From the NCBI GenBank assembly GCA_020860715.1, contig JAJBTU010000038.1:62001-126000 (forward strand): DNA of 64,000 nucleotides. The letters are read 5' to 3'. How positions within the stretch are numbered: position 1 is the first letter of the stretch; each line of letters begins with the position of its first letter. The notes under the pieces are model-generated. The model was not told where the DNA came from. It made no database searches and worked only from the letters and a program-made list of their open reading frames with translations. The stretch is from Clostridiales bacterium. GTDB taxonomy: Bacteria > Bacillota > Clostridia > Lachnospirales > Lachnospiraceae. Of this stretch, positions 19,508 through 27,649 are shown one piece after another. The position numbers were made by a program, and so were the translations under genes.

Positions 19508-20206
19508 ATGAAAAAATCACAGCATGGGAAAGACGGACTTATTTGGCGTGGACTGACGGCGGCAGCTTTTGCCTGCGCTGCGGCGGTTGTTTTGCTGATT
19601 CCCCTGTATCGGGGACTGCCGGAAACTGCCATGGCAGAAGTATCCGGAGAAACAATGACGGCAGCTCTTACTTTTGACGACGGACCGCACCCGGTCTATA
19701 CGCCAAAGCTGCTGGACGGACTGAAAGAGCGCGGCGTGTGCGCTACTTTTTTTGTGATCGGGAAAAATATACCGGGCAACGAGGACATCATCCGGCGGAT
19801 GGATGAGGAAGGGCATCTAATCGGGAACCACACCTACGATCATGTGAAGATCAGCAACCTGAGTGTGGAGACAGCCTGTGAACAGGTGGAGAAAACGAGT
19901 GCGCTTATCCGGGAAATTACCGGAAAGAATACCGAATACGTGCGTCCGCCGTTTGGATCGTGGAGAGAGGATCTGGAGTGCTCTTTTGAAATGTTTCCTG
20001 TGCTCTGGGATGTAGACCCGCTGGACTGGACGACGAAGAACCAGAACGATGTTGTAAGACGGGTGCTGGAGGCAGTGGAACCGGACGACATCATTTTGCT
20101 GCATGACTGTTATGAATCCTCCGTGGAGGCGGCGCTGCAGATTGTAGATGCACTCACGGAGCAGGGATATGTGTTTGTGACAGTAGATGAACTGATCCTG
20201 GAGTGA
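19508..20206 (+). CDS. Membrane-anchored polysaccharide deacetylase (NodB family)
   Basis: 232 residues. An N-terminal hydrophobic segment (about 17-37) acts as signal anchor or signal peptide. The NodB domain has motif 1 TFDDGP (Asp 57-58), motif 2 H108xxxH112 in GNHTYDH, and motif 3 RPPFG (about 146-150), all required for metal-dependent N- or O-deacetylation. The likely substrate is peptidoglycan or another extracellular polysaccharide; the sequence does not tell which. Ends with the DDIILLHDCYESS motif seen in spore-lysis PdaA-like and related enzymes. Confidence 0.9.
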   Translation: MKKSQHGKDGLIWRGLTAAAFACAAAVVLLIPLYRGLPETAMAEVSGETMTAALTFDDGPHPVYTPKLLDGLKERGVCATFFVIGKNIPGNEDIIRRMDEEGHLIGNHTYDHVKISNLSVETACEQVEKTSALIREITGKNTEYVRPPFGSWREDLECSFEMFPVLWDVDPLDWTTKNQNDVVRRVLEAVEPDDIILLHDCYESSVEAALQIVDALTEQGYVFVTVDELILE

Positions 20207-20234
20207 AAAGGAACAGAACGGTTATCGGGATTGT

Positions 20235-20729
20235 TTATTCATCCCGGCGTCGCGTCAGCGGGCAGAAAACTGCCTGGCACGCTTTTTCATAATCGCGCGG
20301 CGCAAGCGTCAGCTGTACGCCGATCTTTCCGCCGCTGACGGCAATTTTTTCATGGCGCAGGGCTGATTCGTCCATAAAGACCGGATAATTCTTTTTCATG
20401 CCGATCGCGGTGCAGCCGCCCCGTATGTAACCTGTGACGCCCTGAATATCTTTTACGTGAATCATGGAGAGTGATTTACATCCGGCGGCTTTGGCCGCCT
20501 TTTTCAGATCCAGCTCCTCATCAATCGGGAGTGCAAACACATAATATGTGTGCTCCGGACTTACCGTGACGAGCGTCTTGAAAACAATCTCATGGGGCAG
20601 TCCCAGCAGATCCGCCGCGTGCTGTCCATCGATAAACTCCCCGCACTCATAGGTCTGGAAGGTATATGAAATCTTCATGCGGTCAAGAATCCGCATGGCG
20701 TTGGTTTTGAGGTCCTTTTGCTTTGCCAT
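20235..20729 (-). CDS. ybaK: Cys-tRNA(Pro) deacylase, YbaK type
   Basis: 164 residues. Contains FKTLVTVSPEHTYYVFALPI and GYIRGGCTAIGMKKNYPVF, with the conserved Lys and GxxxP-type loop of the YbaK/EbsC editing family. It hydrolyses mischarged Cys-tRNA-Pro in the cytoplasm. Convergent with the deacetylase gene (29 bases apart). AAAGGA lies before its ATG on the minus strand, with a strong promoter behind it. Confidence 0.92.
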   Translation of the reverse strand: MAKQKDLKTNAMRILDRMKISYTFQTYECGEFIDGQHAADLLGLPHEIVFKTLVTVSPEHTYYVFALPIDEELDLKKAAKAAGCKSLSMIHVKDIQGVTGYIRGGCTAIGMKKNYPVFMDESALRHEKIAVSGGKIGVQLTLAPRDYEKACQAVFCPLTRRRDE

Positions 20730-20759
20730 TATGAGGTCCTTTCGTATTCCTTTAAAACA

Positions 20760-20788
20760 AGTATAATTTCATGAAAGCAATTTGTCAA
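20760..20788 (-). promoter_or_regulatory. Promoter of ybaK
   Basis: Read on the minus strand: TTGACA (complement of 20783-20788), 17-base spacer, TATACT (complement of 20760-20765). The -10 is about 30 bases before the start codon. Confidence 0.75.
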
Positions 20789-20790
20789 TT

Positions 20791-20863
20791 GTCGTGCATC
20801 TGCAAAACAGATGCGCGACGCAGGCCGCGCCTCATGCGACAGCATGACTTTTCATGGCGCGGC
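20791..20863 (-). repeat. R1 two-hairpin repeat, copy g (inverted)
   Basis: On the minus strand: hairpin A GCCGCGCC/GGCGCGGC (20863-20856, 20831-20824), linker CTGCGTC, hairpin B GTCGCGCATCTG-ttttg-CAGATGCACGAC (20819-20791). It ends two bases before the -35 of the ybaK promoter, so this copy lies outside the transcript. Confidence 0.85.
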
Positions 20864-20971
20864 TTCAACTCCAATTTTGCAGAACCAATGCCATAATTCT
20901 GATGTTCCCTCCTTTCCAGAATCGGGCGGAAACGTAAGGGCGTGAAAGGCAGCAGGATATGAAAAAAAGGC

Positions 20972-21000
20972 TTGCATAATATACATTACTTGTGTATAAT
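20972..21000 (+). promoter_or_regulatory. Promoter of argCJBD
   Basis: TTGCAT (20972-20977), 17-base spacer, TATAAT (20995-21000), 137 bases before argC. It is embedded in two ArgR-like boxes, so repression by arginine is expected. Confidence 0.8.
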
Positions 21001-21006
21001 TATGCA
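20973..21006 (+). promoter_or_regulatory. Two ArgR-type operator boxes
   Basis: TGTATAATTATGCA (20993-21006) is a near-perfect palindrome covering the -10. TGCATAATATACA (20973-20985) is a similar palindrome covering the -35. Their centres are about 20-21 bases apart, as in paired ARG boxes bound by ArgR/AhrC hexamers in Bacillus and Clostridium. ArgR itself is not in this window. Confidence 0.7.
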
Positions 21007-21076
21007 ATCATAAAAGCGCTTTACAGAAAAGCAGCATGGTAGTATGATGTACCTGCTGTCTTTTCAGATAAGAAAT

Positions 21077-21118
21077 CGCGTCAGCGATGCAGAAAAAGTG
21101 TTTTATTTCGCTGACGCT
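21077..21118 (+). repeat. R4 stem element in argC leader
   Basis: CGCGTCAGCGATGCAGAAAA opens the element and TTCGCTGACGCT closes it. The arms CGTCAGCGA/TCGCTGACG equal those of the R4 copy inside argD, but the interior is different. Ends 20 bases before the argC start. Confidence 0.75.
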
Positions 21119-21137
21119 ATGAAATGGAGATTTTATT

Positions 21138-22178
21138 ATGATAAAAGTGGGAATTATCGGAGCGACCGGCTACGCGGGAGGTGAGCTGGTGCGGCTGCTT
21201 CTCGGACATAAGGACGCGGAGATTGTATGGTATGGCTCGAGAAGCTATGTGGATCAGAAATATGCATCGGTTTATCAGAACATGTTTCAGCTTGTGGACG
21301 CAAAGTGCATGGATGATAATATGGAAGCGCTTGCGGATCAGGCGGATGTGATTTTCACGGCGACGCCGCAGGGACTGTGCGCGTCTCTGGTGAATGAAGA
21401 GATTCTTTCCAGAACAAAAGTGATTGACTTAAGCGCTGATTTCCGCCTGAAGGATGTGAAGGTATACGAGGACTGGTACAGGCTGAAGCATGCGGCCCCG
21501 CAGTTTCTGGACGAGGCGGTGTACGGCCTGTGCGAGATCAACCGGGAGAGCATAAAAGGAGCGCGGCTGATTGCCAATCCGGGCTGCTATCCGACCTGCA
21601 GCACCCTGTCGATCTATCCGCTGGTAAAGGAAGGGCTGATTGATCCGGCGACGATTATTATTGATGCCAAATCCGGCACTTCGGGCGCGGGACGGGGCGC
21701 AAAGACGGACAATCTGTACTGTGAGGTCAATGAGAATATTAAAGCGTACGGTGTGGCGAGCCACCGGCATACGCCGGAGATTGAAGAACAGCTGAGTTAT
21801 GCGGCCGGGAAGCCGGTCGTGCTGAATTTCACTCCGCATCTGGTGCCGATGAACCGCGGCATCCTGATCACCGCCTATGCGTCTCTGACGAAAAAGGTAT
21901 CCTATGAGGATGTGAAAGCAATTTATGACCGGTACTATGAGAATGAATATTTTGTCCGTGTCCTCGATAAGGATGTCTGCCCGCAGACCAAGTGGGTGGA
22001 GGGCAGCAATTTTGTGGATGTAAATTTCAAGATCGATCCGCGCACGAACCGCGTGATCATGATGGGCGCGATGGACAATCTGGTCAAGGGCGCGGCCGGA
22101 CAGGCGGTGCAGAACATGAACCTGCTGTTTGGAGAGGACGAAGCGGAAGGACTGCGGATCGCGCCGATGTTCCCGTAA
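21138..22178 (+). CDS. argC: N-acetyl-gamma-glutamyl-phosphate reductase
   Basis: 346 residues. NADP-binding GATGYAGGELVRLL at residues 8-21 and the catalytic Cys150 in ANPGCYPT, with HRHTPEIEEQL carrying the conserved His. It reduces N-acetylglutamyl phosphate to the semialdehyde, the third step of arginine synthesis. First gene of argCJBD and directly downstream of the ArgR-like boxes. Confidence 0.98.
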   Translation: MIKVGIIGATGYAGGELVRLLLGHKDAEIVWYGSRSYVDQKYASVYQNMFQLVDAKCMDDNMEALADQADVIFTATPQGLCASLVNEEILSRTKVIDLSADFRLKDVKVYEDWYRLKHAAPQFLDEAVYGLCEINRESIKGARLIANPGCYPTCSTLSIYPLVKEGLIDPATIIIDAKSGTSGAGRGAKTDNLYCEVNENIKAYGVASHRHTPEIEEQLSYAAGKPVVLNFTPHLVPMNRGILITAYASLTKKVSYEDVKAIYDRYYENEYFVRVLDKDVCPQTKWVEGSNFVDVNFKIDPRTNRVIMMGAMDNLVKGAAGQAVQNMNLLFGEDEAEGLRIAPMFP

Positions 22179-22311
22179 AAACCGGAAACAAAATGATTAT
22201 GGCATAAAGCGGTTCATCTGTTGCGCAGACAGAATGACTATAATCTATAATAATGTAATAATCGGATATTTCATATAACGAAAAAGCAGTAAGAAGGAGT
22301 TGGAACTGGTT

Positions 22312-23619
22312 ATGAAAAAAATCGAAGGAGGCGTGACGGCCGCAAAAGGATTTCAGGCGTCCGGCGTCGCGGCCGGTATTAAGAAAAGCAAAAAGGATAT
22401 GGCTATGATTTACAGTGAAGCGGCCTGCCGCGTGGCGGGTACCTTTACGACAAATCTCGTTAAGGCAGCGCCGGTGAAGTGGGATCAGGAGATCGTAAAA
22501 AACGCTGTGCATTTCGCCGGCGCTATGGAAACGCCACTTCGCTGCGCATCAGTGGCAGGTCGCACCGGCGATGCAGAAAACGCTGCGCGTTTCGCCGGTG
22601 CTCATGCAGTGGTGGTAAACAGCGGCGTGGCAAACGCCTGCACCGGAGCGGAGGGCTACGGCTACTGCCGTGATACGGCCGCAAAAGCAGCGGAACTGTT
22701 CGGGATTCAGGAAAATCAGGTACTGGTCGCGTCGACCGGCGTGATCGGGAATCAGATTCCGATTGATAAAATCTGTGCGGGGATTGAGATGATGAAGCCG
22801 CTGCTTTCCGACAGCAAAGAGAGCGGTACGCTGGCGGCGGAGGCCATCATGACCACGGATACCGTGGTGAAAGAGGTGGCTGTAGAGGTGGAACTCGGCG
22901 GCAAAACCGTGACCATTGGCGGCATGTGCAAGGGCAGCGGTATGATTCACCCGAATATGTGTACGATGCTCAGCTTTATCACCACAGACGCGAATATCTC
23001 GCAGCAGCTTTTGCAGAAAGCCTTAAGTACGAGCGTGCCGGACACCTACAACATGGTTTCGATTGACGGCGATACCTCGACCAACGATACCTGCCTGGTG
23101 CTTGCGAACGGCCTGGCGGGCAACCCGGAGATCACCGGGGAAAACGAAGACTATCAGACATTCTATGAAGCCTTAAATGAGGTCAATACGGTCCTGGCGA
23201 AAAAGATGGCCGCGGACGGCGAAGGCGCGACCGCAATGTTTGAGGTAAAGGTCATCGGAGCCGCGAGTAAGGAGCAGGCCGTGACGATCAGCAAGTCTGT
23301 CGTCTCCTCCAGCCTGGTCAAGGCGATGATTTACGGACATGATGCGAACTGCGGCCGTATCCTCTGCGCGATGGGCTATTCCGGCGCGGTCTTCGACCCG
23401 GATCAGGCCGACGTGTATTTCGAAAGCGCGGCCGGGAAGATCAAGATCATCGAAAACGGCGTGCCGACCGGCTACAGCGAGGAGGAAGCAACCCGCATCC
23501 TCTCTGAGAGCGCCGTCACCGCCATCGCCGACATCAAAATGGGAGAGGCGGCCGCTACCGCATGGGGCTGCGACCTGACCCACGACTATATAAAGATCAA
23601 CGCAGACTATCGGAGTTAA
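22312..23619 (+). CDS. argJ: Bifunctional glutamate N-acetyltransferase/N-acetylglutamate synthase, with in-frame repeat
   Basis: 435 residues from ATG 22312 (AAGGAG 12 bases upstream). The proenzyme cleaves before Thr181 in [12 protein letters not shown] to form alpha and beta chains. NANACTG-like [34 protein letters not shown] and the C-terminal [19 protein letters not shown] are conserved. It recycles acetyl groups from acetylornithine to glutamate. Unusual: about 29 extra residues between [10 protein letters not shown] and AVVVNSG, encoded largely by repeat R4. The gap after argC (133 bases) holds no other clear feature. Confidence 0.95.
   Translation: MKKIEGGVTAAKGFQASGVAAGIKKSKKDMAMIYSEAACRVAGTFTTNLVKAAPVKWDQEIVKNAVHFAGAMETPLRCASVAGRTGDAENAARFAGAHAVVVNSGVANACTGAEGYGYCRDTAAKAAELFGIQENQVLVASTGVIGNQIPIDKICAGIEMMKPLLSDSKESGTLAAEAIMTTDTVVKEVAVEVELGGKTVTIGGMCKGSGMIHPNMCTMLSFITTDANISQQLLQKALSTSVPDTYNMVSIDGDTSTNDTCLVLANGLAGNPEITGENEDYQTFYEALNEVNTVLAKKMAADGEGATAMFEVKVIGAASKEQAVTISKSVVSSSLVKAMIYGHDANCGRILCAMGYSGAVFDPDQADVYFESAAGKIKIIENGVPTGYSEEEATRILSESAVTAIADIKMGEAAATAWGCDLTHDYIKINADYRS
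22540..22602 (+). repeat. R4 63-bp repeat inside argJ
   Basis: 63 bases (21 codons), 58 of 63 matching the reverse complement of 32679-32741 and 50 of 63 matching 25093-25155. Arms CACCGGCGA/TCGCCGGTG flank a TGCAGAAAA...CGCTGCGCG interior. A 22-base partial copy of its right half begins 78 bases upstream at 22503. It keeps the frame and encodes [20 protein letters not shown]. Confidence 0.85.
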
Positions 23620-23636
23620 GGAGGAGTTTTCAAATC

Positions 23637-24539
23637 ATGGAATCAACAGACATGGAACTCTGGCTGCAGAAAGCCAACGTCCTGATTGAGGCGCTGCCGT
23701 ACATCCAGCGCTTTCAGGGAAAAACCATCGTCGTCAAATACGGCGGCAGCGCAATGGTGGATCACGAACTTAAAAAGAGCGTTATCCGGGATGTGGCGCT
23801 TTTAAAGCTGGTCGGCTTCCGGCCGATCATCGTACACGGCGGAGGCAAGGAAATCACCAAATGGATCAATAAGGTCGGCCTGGAGACGAATTTCGTCAAC
23901 GGACTGCGCGTCACGGACAAGGATACGATGGAAGTGGCGGAGATGGTGCTGAACCGCATCAATAAGGGTCTCGTCTCCATGATGGAAAAGACCGGCCTGA
24001 AAGCGGTCGGCATCAGCGGCAAGGACGGCACGGTGCTGCGCGTGGACAAAAAGCTGGCGGACGGCAAGGATATCGGTTACGTCGGCGAGGTGAAGGAAGT
24101 CAATACACAGCTTCTGGACACGCTCCTTGACAATGATTTTATTCCGGTCATCTGCCCGATCGGCTCGGACGACCAGTACCATTCGTACAACATCAACGCG
24201 GACGACGCCGCCTGCGCGATTGCGACGGCGGTGAAAGCGGCAAAGCTGGCGTTTCTGACGGATATCGAGGGCGTTTACCGGGATCCGCTTGATCACACTT
24301 CGCTGATCAGCGAACTGACCATTCCGGAAGCGAAAGAATTTTTAAAGAGCGGCAATGTCGGCGGCGGCATGCTGCCGAAGCTGCAGAACTGCATCGCGGC
24401 GATTGAGTCGGGCGTTTCCAGAGTCCACATTCTGGACGGCAGGATCGAGCACTGTCTGCTGCTGGAATTCTTTACAAACAAGGGAATCGGCACGGCGATC
24501 ATCGGAGACAAAGAGGAACGCTACTACGAAGAGAACTGA
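23637..24539 (+). CDS. argB: Acetylglutamate kinase
   Basis: 300 residues from ATG 23637, preceded by AAGGAGGAG; an upstream in-frame ATG lies within argJ. Phosphate-binding VKYGGSAM near residue 30, [12 protein letters not shown], and the ATP site with [19 protein letters not shown]. It phosphorylates N-acetylglutamate. Seventeen bases after argJ. An arginine-sensing N-terminal helix ([14 protein letters not shown]) suggests feedback inhibition as in hexameric enzymes. Confidence 0.98.
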   Translation: MESTDMELWLQKANVLIEALPYIQRFQGKTIVVKYGGSAMVDHELKKSVIRDVALLKLVGFRPIIVHGGGKEITKWINKVGLETNFVNGLRVTDKDTMEVAEMVLNRINKGLVSMMEKTGLKAVGISGKDGTVLRVDKKLADGKDIGYVGEVKEVNTQLLDTLLDNDFIPVICPIGSDDQYHSYNINADDAACAIATAVKAAKLAFLTDIEGVYRDPLDHTSLISELTIPEAKEFLKSGNVGGGMLPKLQNCIAAIESGVSRVHILDGRIEHCLLLEFFTNKGIGTAIIGDKEERYYEEN

Positions 24540-24618
24540 AACAGGCCGGCCGCAATCAGTACCGGACAATGTATGAGATTTCAGGTTAAGCAGAAAAGGA
24601 AGAAAGAGGAATCATACC

Positions 24619-26064
24619 ATGGCAAATCAGAGCGAATCGGGACATATTATGGAGAAAACAGAACAGTATGTGCTCCACACCTACAACCGCTTTCCGGTCG
24701 TATTTGAAAAAGGAGAGGGCGTGTACCTCACTGATGTGGACGGCAAACAGTACCTGGACTTCGGAGCCGGGATCGCGGTGTTTGCGTTAGGCTACGGCAA
24801 TGAGGAGTTCAACAACGCGCTAAAGGAACAGATCGATAAGATCATACATACCTCCAATCTGTTTTACAATGTATCGCTTGCGGAGGCGGGGGAAAAGCTG
24901 GCAAAGGCAAGCGGCCTTGGCAAGGTGTTTTTTACCAACAGCGGCACCGAGGCGATTGAAGGCGCGCTCAAGGCAGCGCGGAAATACGCTTATCTGAAGG
25001 AGCAGGCGCGGAAATCGGCTACGGCTATGGAAACGCTCTACGCTCCGCTTCGGTCGGCGCTAAACGATCGTCCACTGGACGATCAGCGCCCTCGCTTTGC
25101 ATCGGCGGCAGATCGCGTCAGCGATGCAAAAAACGCTTCGCGTTTCGCTGACGCTGCTGTATCACCGGCAATCGATACGGGCAAATTGGATAATGCTTCA
25201 GCAGCCAGCGCGCAGGCAGGCTGTGCCGGCGATGCAGATGACGGGGCGGCAGCGTATGAGATTATCGCGATGAATCATTCCTTCCACGGCAGGAGCGTCG
25301 GCGCGCTCTCCGTGACCGGCAATCCGCATTATCAGGAGGCGTTTAAGCCGCTGATGGGCGGTGTGAGATTCGCGGATTTCAATGATCTGGAGAGCGTAAA
25401 AGCGCAGGTCAGCGACCGCACCTGCGCGATCATTCTGGAAACGGTGCAGGGCGAGGGCGGCGTCTATCCGGCCGAACCGGAATTTCTGCAGGGCGTCCGC
25501 GCACTTTGTGACGAAAAAGACATCCTGCTGATTATCGATGAGATTCAGTGCGGCATGGGGCGGACCGGAAGCTGGTTTGCCTGCCAGCAGTACGGTGTGC
25601 AGCCGGACATCATGACCTGCGCGAAAGCACTTGGATGCGGTGTGCCGGTCGGCGCGTTTGTTCTCAGTGAAAAGGTTGCAGAGGCCTCCCTTGTACCCGG
25701 CGACCACGGCACAACCTACGGCGGCAATCCGTTCGCCTGCGCGGCCGTCTCCAAAGTGTTTGACCTTTTCGAGAAACTTCATATCGTGGAGCATGTGCAG
25801 GCGCTCACTCCGTATTTTGAACAGCAGCTGGATGCGCTCGTAGAGAAATACGACTTCCTGACCGCCCGCCGCGGCAAGGGTTTCATGCAGGGGATCGTGG
25901 TAGAAGGGCGTCCGGTCGGCGACATTGTGAAAGCCGCGCTCGGAAACGGTCTTGTGGTGCTGAGCGCCGAGGGCAATGTGCTCCGTCTTGTGCCGCCGCT
26001 CGTGATCGAGAAGGAAGATATTGATGAGATGGTAAGAAGGCTGGAAAAGTCATTTTCCATGTAA
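24619..26064 (+). CDS. argD: Acetylornithine aminotransferase with 75-residue insertion
   Basis: 481 residues against about 400 in the family. Fold-type I PLP enzyme with NSGTEAIEGALKAARKYAY, LIIDEIQCGMGRTG and the PLP lysine 336 in MTCAKALGCGVPVGA. It converts N-acetylglutamyl semialdehyde to acetylornithine. Between KYAYLKEQ and YEIIAMNHSFHGRS, where relatives have about ten residues, about 75 low-complexity residues rich in Ala, Arg, Asp and Ser are encoded by repeat DNA including R4. The insertion lies on a loop between conserved blocks, so activity may be retained. Confidence 0.95.
   Translation: MANQSESGHIMEKTEQYVLHTYNRFPVVFEKGEGVYLTDVDGKQYLDFGAGIAVFALGYGNEEFNNALKEQIDKIIHTSNLFYNVSLAEAGEKLAKASGLGKVFFTNSGTEAIEGALKAARKYAYLKEQARKSATAMETLYAPLRSALNDRPLDDQRPRFASAADRVSDAKNASRFADAAVSPAIDTGKLDNASAASAQAGCAGDADDGAAAYEIIAMNHSFHGRSVGALSVTGNPHYQEAFKPLMGGVRFADFNDLESVKAQVSDRTCAIILETVQGEGGVYPAEPEFLQGVRALCDEKDILLIIDEIQCGMGRTGSWFACQQYGVQPDIMTCAKALGCGVPVGAFVLSEKVAEASLVPGDHGTTYGGNPFACAAVSKVFDLFEKLHIVEHVQALTPYFEQQLDALVEKYDFLTARRGKGFMQGIVVEGRPVGDIVKAALGNGLVVLSAEGNVLRLVPPLVIEKEDIDEMVRRLEKSFSM
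25056..25090 (+). repeat. Hairpin within the argD insertion
   Basis: Nested arms GGCGCT...AGCGCC and GATCGTCC-act-GGACGATC, perfectly paired. It lies in the inserted segment just before the R4 core. No second copy of this hairpin is seen in the window. Confidence 0.7.
25093..25155 (+). repeat. R4 63-bp repeat inside argD
   Basis: Same length and reading frame as the argJ copy. Its arms are CGTCAGCGA/TCGCTGACG, with changes on both sides compared with argJ, so pairing is preserved. Encodes RFASAADRVSDAKNASRFAD. Confidence 0.85.
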
Positions 26065-26225
26065 CGGCGGTGAAAGCAGGGCGTTCAGGAATGTAGCCGC
26101 GGGGGGAGCGGCCGGAGGCTTTTTTTCCCGGCCTGCGTACATAATTTCATAAAAATTGCAGATACTCCTGTCAGGAGAACTGCTTCGTGAAAAAGCTTTT
26201 TGCACATAGCGGCAGAAAGTTTTTT

Positions 26226-26254
26226 GCTTTATAGGAACTTCGTTTCTATAAAGC
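26226..26254. repeat. R3 hairpin repeat, copy 2
   Basis: GCTTTATAGGAA (26226-26237), loop cttcg, TTTCTATAAAGC (26243-26254), flanked by TTTTT before and AAAAAC after. It could act as a bidirectional terminator, in particular for argD. Confidence 0.7.
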
Positions 26255-26270
26255 AAAAACGCTCCGCGGA

Positions 26271-26345
26271 GATGCGCACTCGCGCGTATGGAAATACGTC
26301 GCTAGAGCGACCGCGCTCGGCGCGAGAATGCGCCAAGGCGCATTC
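26271..26345 (+). repeat. R2 structured repeat, copy 2
   Basis: 75 bases aligned without gaps to 12096-12170. The final hairpin AATGCGCC/GGCGCATT is followed by TCTTTTTT, so this copy could also terminate transcription. Differences cluster in the loop around 26288-26297. Confidence 0.8.
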
Positions 26346-26391
26346 TTTTTTATTCTACCCAATTTCCGGCGTAAATCAGGAGGAATCAGAT

Positions 26392-26820
26392 ATGTGGGGA
26401 ATTTTAACAGCACTTTTATCGGGCGCACTTATGAGCATACAGGGTGTATTTAACACCGAAATGACAAAGCAGACGAGTCTCTGGCTATCGTCTGCTTTTG
26501 TGCAGCTTACGGCTATGCTCGTCTGTATCGCCGCATGGCTGTTCACAGACCGGACGAACGTGACCGCCCTTCTTGACGTGCAGCCGAAATACATGCTGCT
26601 CTCCGGCGTGATCGGTGCTTTCATCACCATTACTGTCGTAAAGGCGATGGGCGCTTTAGGACCGGCCCGCGCGGCCATGCTCATCGTCGCTGCACAGCTG
26701 ATCGTTGCGTATCTGATTGAGCTGATGGGGCTGTTTGGCGTGGAACGGCAGCCGCTGGAATGGCGGAAAGCAGTCGGCATGGTGGTCGCCATTGTGGGGA
26801 TTGTAATATTTAAGTGGTAA
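26392..26820 (+). CDS. Small DMT-superfamily membrane protein (DUF606/YdcZ type)
   Basis: 142 residues from ATG 26392 with AGGAGG upstream; earlier in-frame ATGs lie in repeat DNA. Four to five hydrophobic helices (about 3-22, 33-54, 68-88, 95-115, 124-141). GALMSIQGVFNTEM near the N-terminus and GPARAAMLIVAAQL are typical of the DUF606 half-size drug/metabolite transporter relatives. The substrate is unknown. Two-domain transporters may form by pairing such proteins. Confidence 0.75.
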   Translation: MWGILTALLSGALMSIQGVFNTEMTKQTSLWLSSAFVQLTAMLVCIAAWLFTDRTNVTALLDVQPKYMLLSGVIGAFITITVVKAMGALGPARAAMLIVAAQLIVAYLIELMGLFGVERQPLEWRKAVGMVVAIVGIVIFKW

Positions 26821-26888
26821 GAAACATCATCGTTTCATTCGGAGGGACAAAAAAGAATGTGCCCTGACGCATCCTCGCGAAATTATCT

Positions 26889-26918
26889 GCTTTATAGGAA
26901 CGAAACTTCCTGCAAAAC
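26889..26918. repeat. R3 hairpin repeat, degenerate copy 3
   Basis: GCTTTATAGGAA (26889-26900) identical to copy 2, with a poorly matching right arm TTCCTGCAAAAC. It lies next to the minus-strand terminator at 26918-26948. Confidence 0.45.
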
Positions 26919-26948
26919 AAAAAAGGGAAACATCTCTCGATGTTTCCC
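26918..26948 (-). terminator. Terminator of the leader-type peptide gene
   Basis: Minus strand: GGGAAACATC-gaga-GATGTTTCCC followed by TTTTTTG (complement of 26918-26924). Ends 16 bases after the stop of the minus-strand gene. Confidence 0.9.
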
Positions 26949-26963
26949 TAGTATGATATGTAT

Positions 26964-27332
26964 TCAACCCACGTCCCAATCGTTGGTATCATATACAGAC
27001 TGATCCGGCAAGTAACCTTTCCGCTCCCACGTTGGTTTGAGATATCCGATATCACTCTCATAACTCGACGCATAACCGGACTCCACATAATCTGTCAGCA
27101 ACCCGCAGCCATTCGATCTGTTCGCACGGCAGCCGAGGCAGCCAAAGGCTTCCTTATAACCGGTGGAAGAACTCCAGGTGATTGAATTTCCTGCCTGAGC
27201 CTGCCATACTCCGTTCATGTAGATACTTTCACATTTGATCGTACCGGATCCTGACGAGCCGGACGCCATGTATACGCCTTCCGCCGCATCGGCATCTGCC
27301 AGAATCATCGGTTTTTCATACCTTCCGTTCAT
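26964..27332 (-). CDS. Leader-type secreted peptide candidate with four Cys
   Basis: 122 residues from ATG 27332 (MNGRYEKPMILADADAAEG), which has GGGGTG upstream; an ATG at 27350 adds six residues but has no ribosome site. After EGVYMASGS, a Gly/Ser run follows, then four Cys (KCES, FGCLGC, NGCG) and an aromatic, Asp-rich tail ending YDTNDWDVG. No transmembrane segment. I do not recognise a named family. The start resembles small-protein leaders of the EKP...EGVY-SG kind. It has a strong promoter and a terminator of its own, and lies beside an exporter, a PqqD-domain protein and a signal peptidase. A peptide substrate of that block is inferred, not shown. Confidence 0.6.
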   Translation of the reverse strand: MNGRYEKPMILADADAAEGVYMASGSSGSGTIKCESIYMNGVWQAQAGNSITWSSSTGYKEAFGCLGCRANRSNGCGLLTDYVESGYASSYESDIGYLKPTWERKGYLPDQSVYDTNDWDVG

Positions 27333-27391
27333 TTGAACACCCCATTTCATTTTTTGTGATTATATGAAATTCGCTCTAAAAAATTATCTTT

Positions 27392-27420
27392 ATTATAAGG
27401 GCATTTCCTGTCATTGTCAA
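27392..27420 (-). promoter_or_regulatory. Strong promoter of the leader-type peptide gene
   Basis: Minus strand: TTGACA (complement of 27415-27420), 17-base spacer, TATAAT (complement of 27392-27397). Perfect consensus hexamers. The -10 is 60 bases from the start codon. Confidence 0.85.
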
Positions 27421-27559
27421 CGGGATTTGAAAAATTTTCCCGGAAATTTTGTCGCAATTTCACAGGATTTTTGGACTTGTTTTCGACGGCGGAAGCCGTC
27501 AGGTCCGACAGGCTGATGACAGAATTCTTTTTTCTTCTGTAGCATTGTGAGAGCAATTA

Positions 27560-27568
27560 TGATATACT
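27560..27568 (+). promoter_or_regulatory. Possible extended -10 for the ABC exporter
   Basis: TGATATACT: extended -10 TG motif plus TATACT at 27563-27568, 82 bases before the transporter start. No good -35. The 317-base intergenic region 27333-27649 otherwise holds the divergent promoter and nothing else I recognise. Confidence 0.35.
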
Positions 27569-27649
27569 CGACGAAGAAGAGAAGTGTGCTGACGAAAGGG
27601 CGGCAATTTTACGGGGGACCGGATGAAAAAATAAGCGAGTGAGAAGCAT

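Larger units (their letters stand above)
26065..26391. other. argD to DMT-gene spacer rich in repeats
   Basis: 327 bases. No gene is seen. It contains R3 copy 2 (26226-26254) immediately followed by R2 copy 2 (26271-26345), then the ribosome site AGGAGG of the next gene. CCTGTCAGG at 26167-26175 is a short palindrome. Confidence 0.6.
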
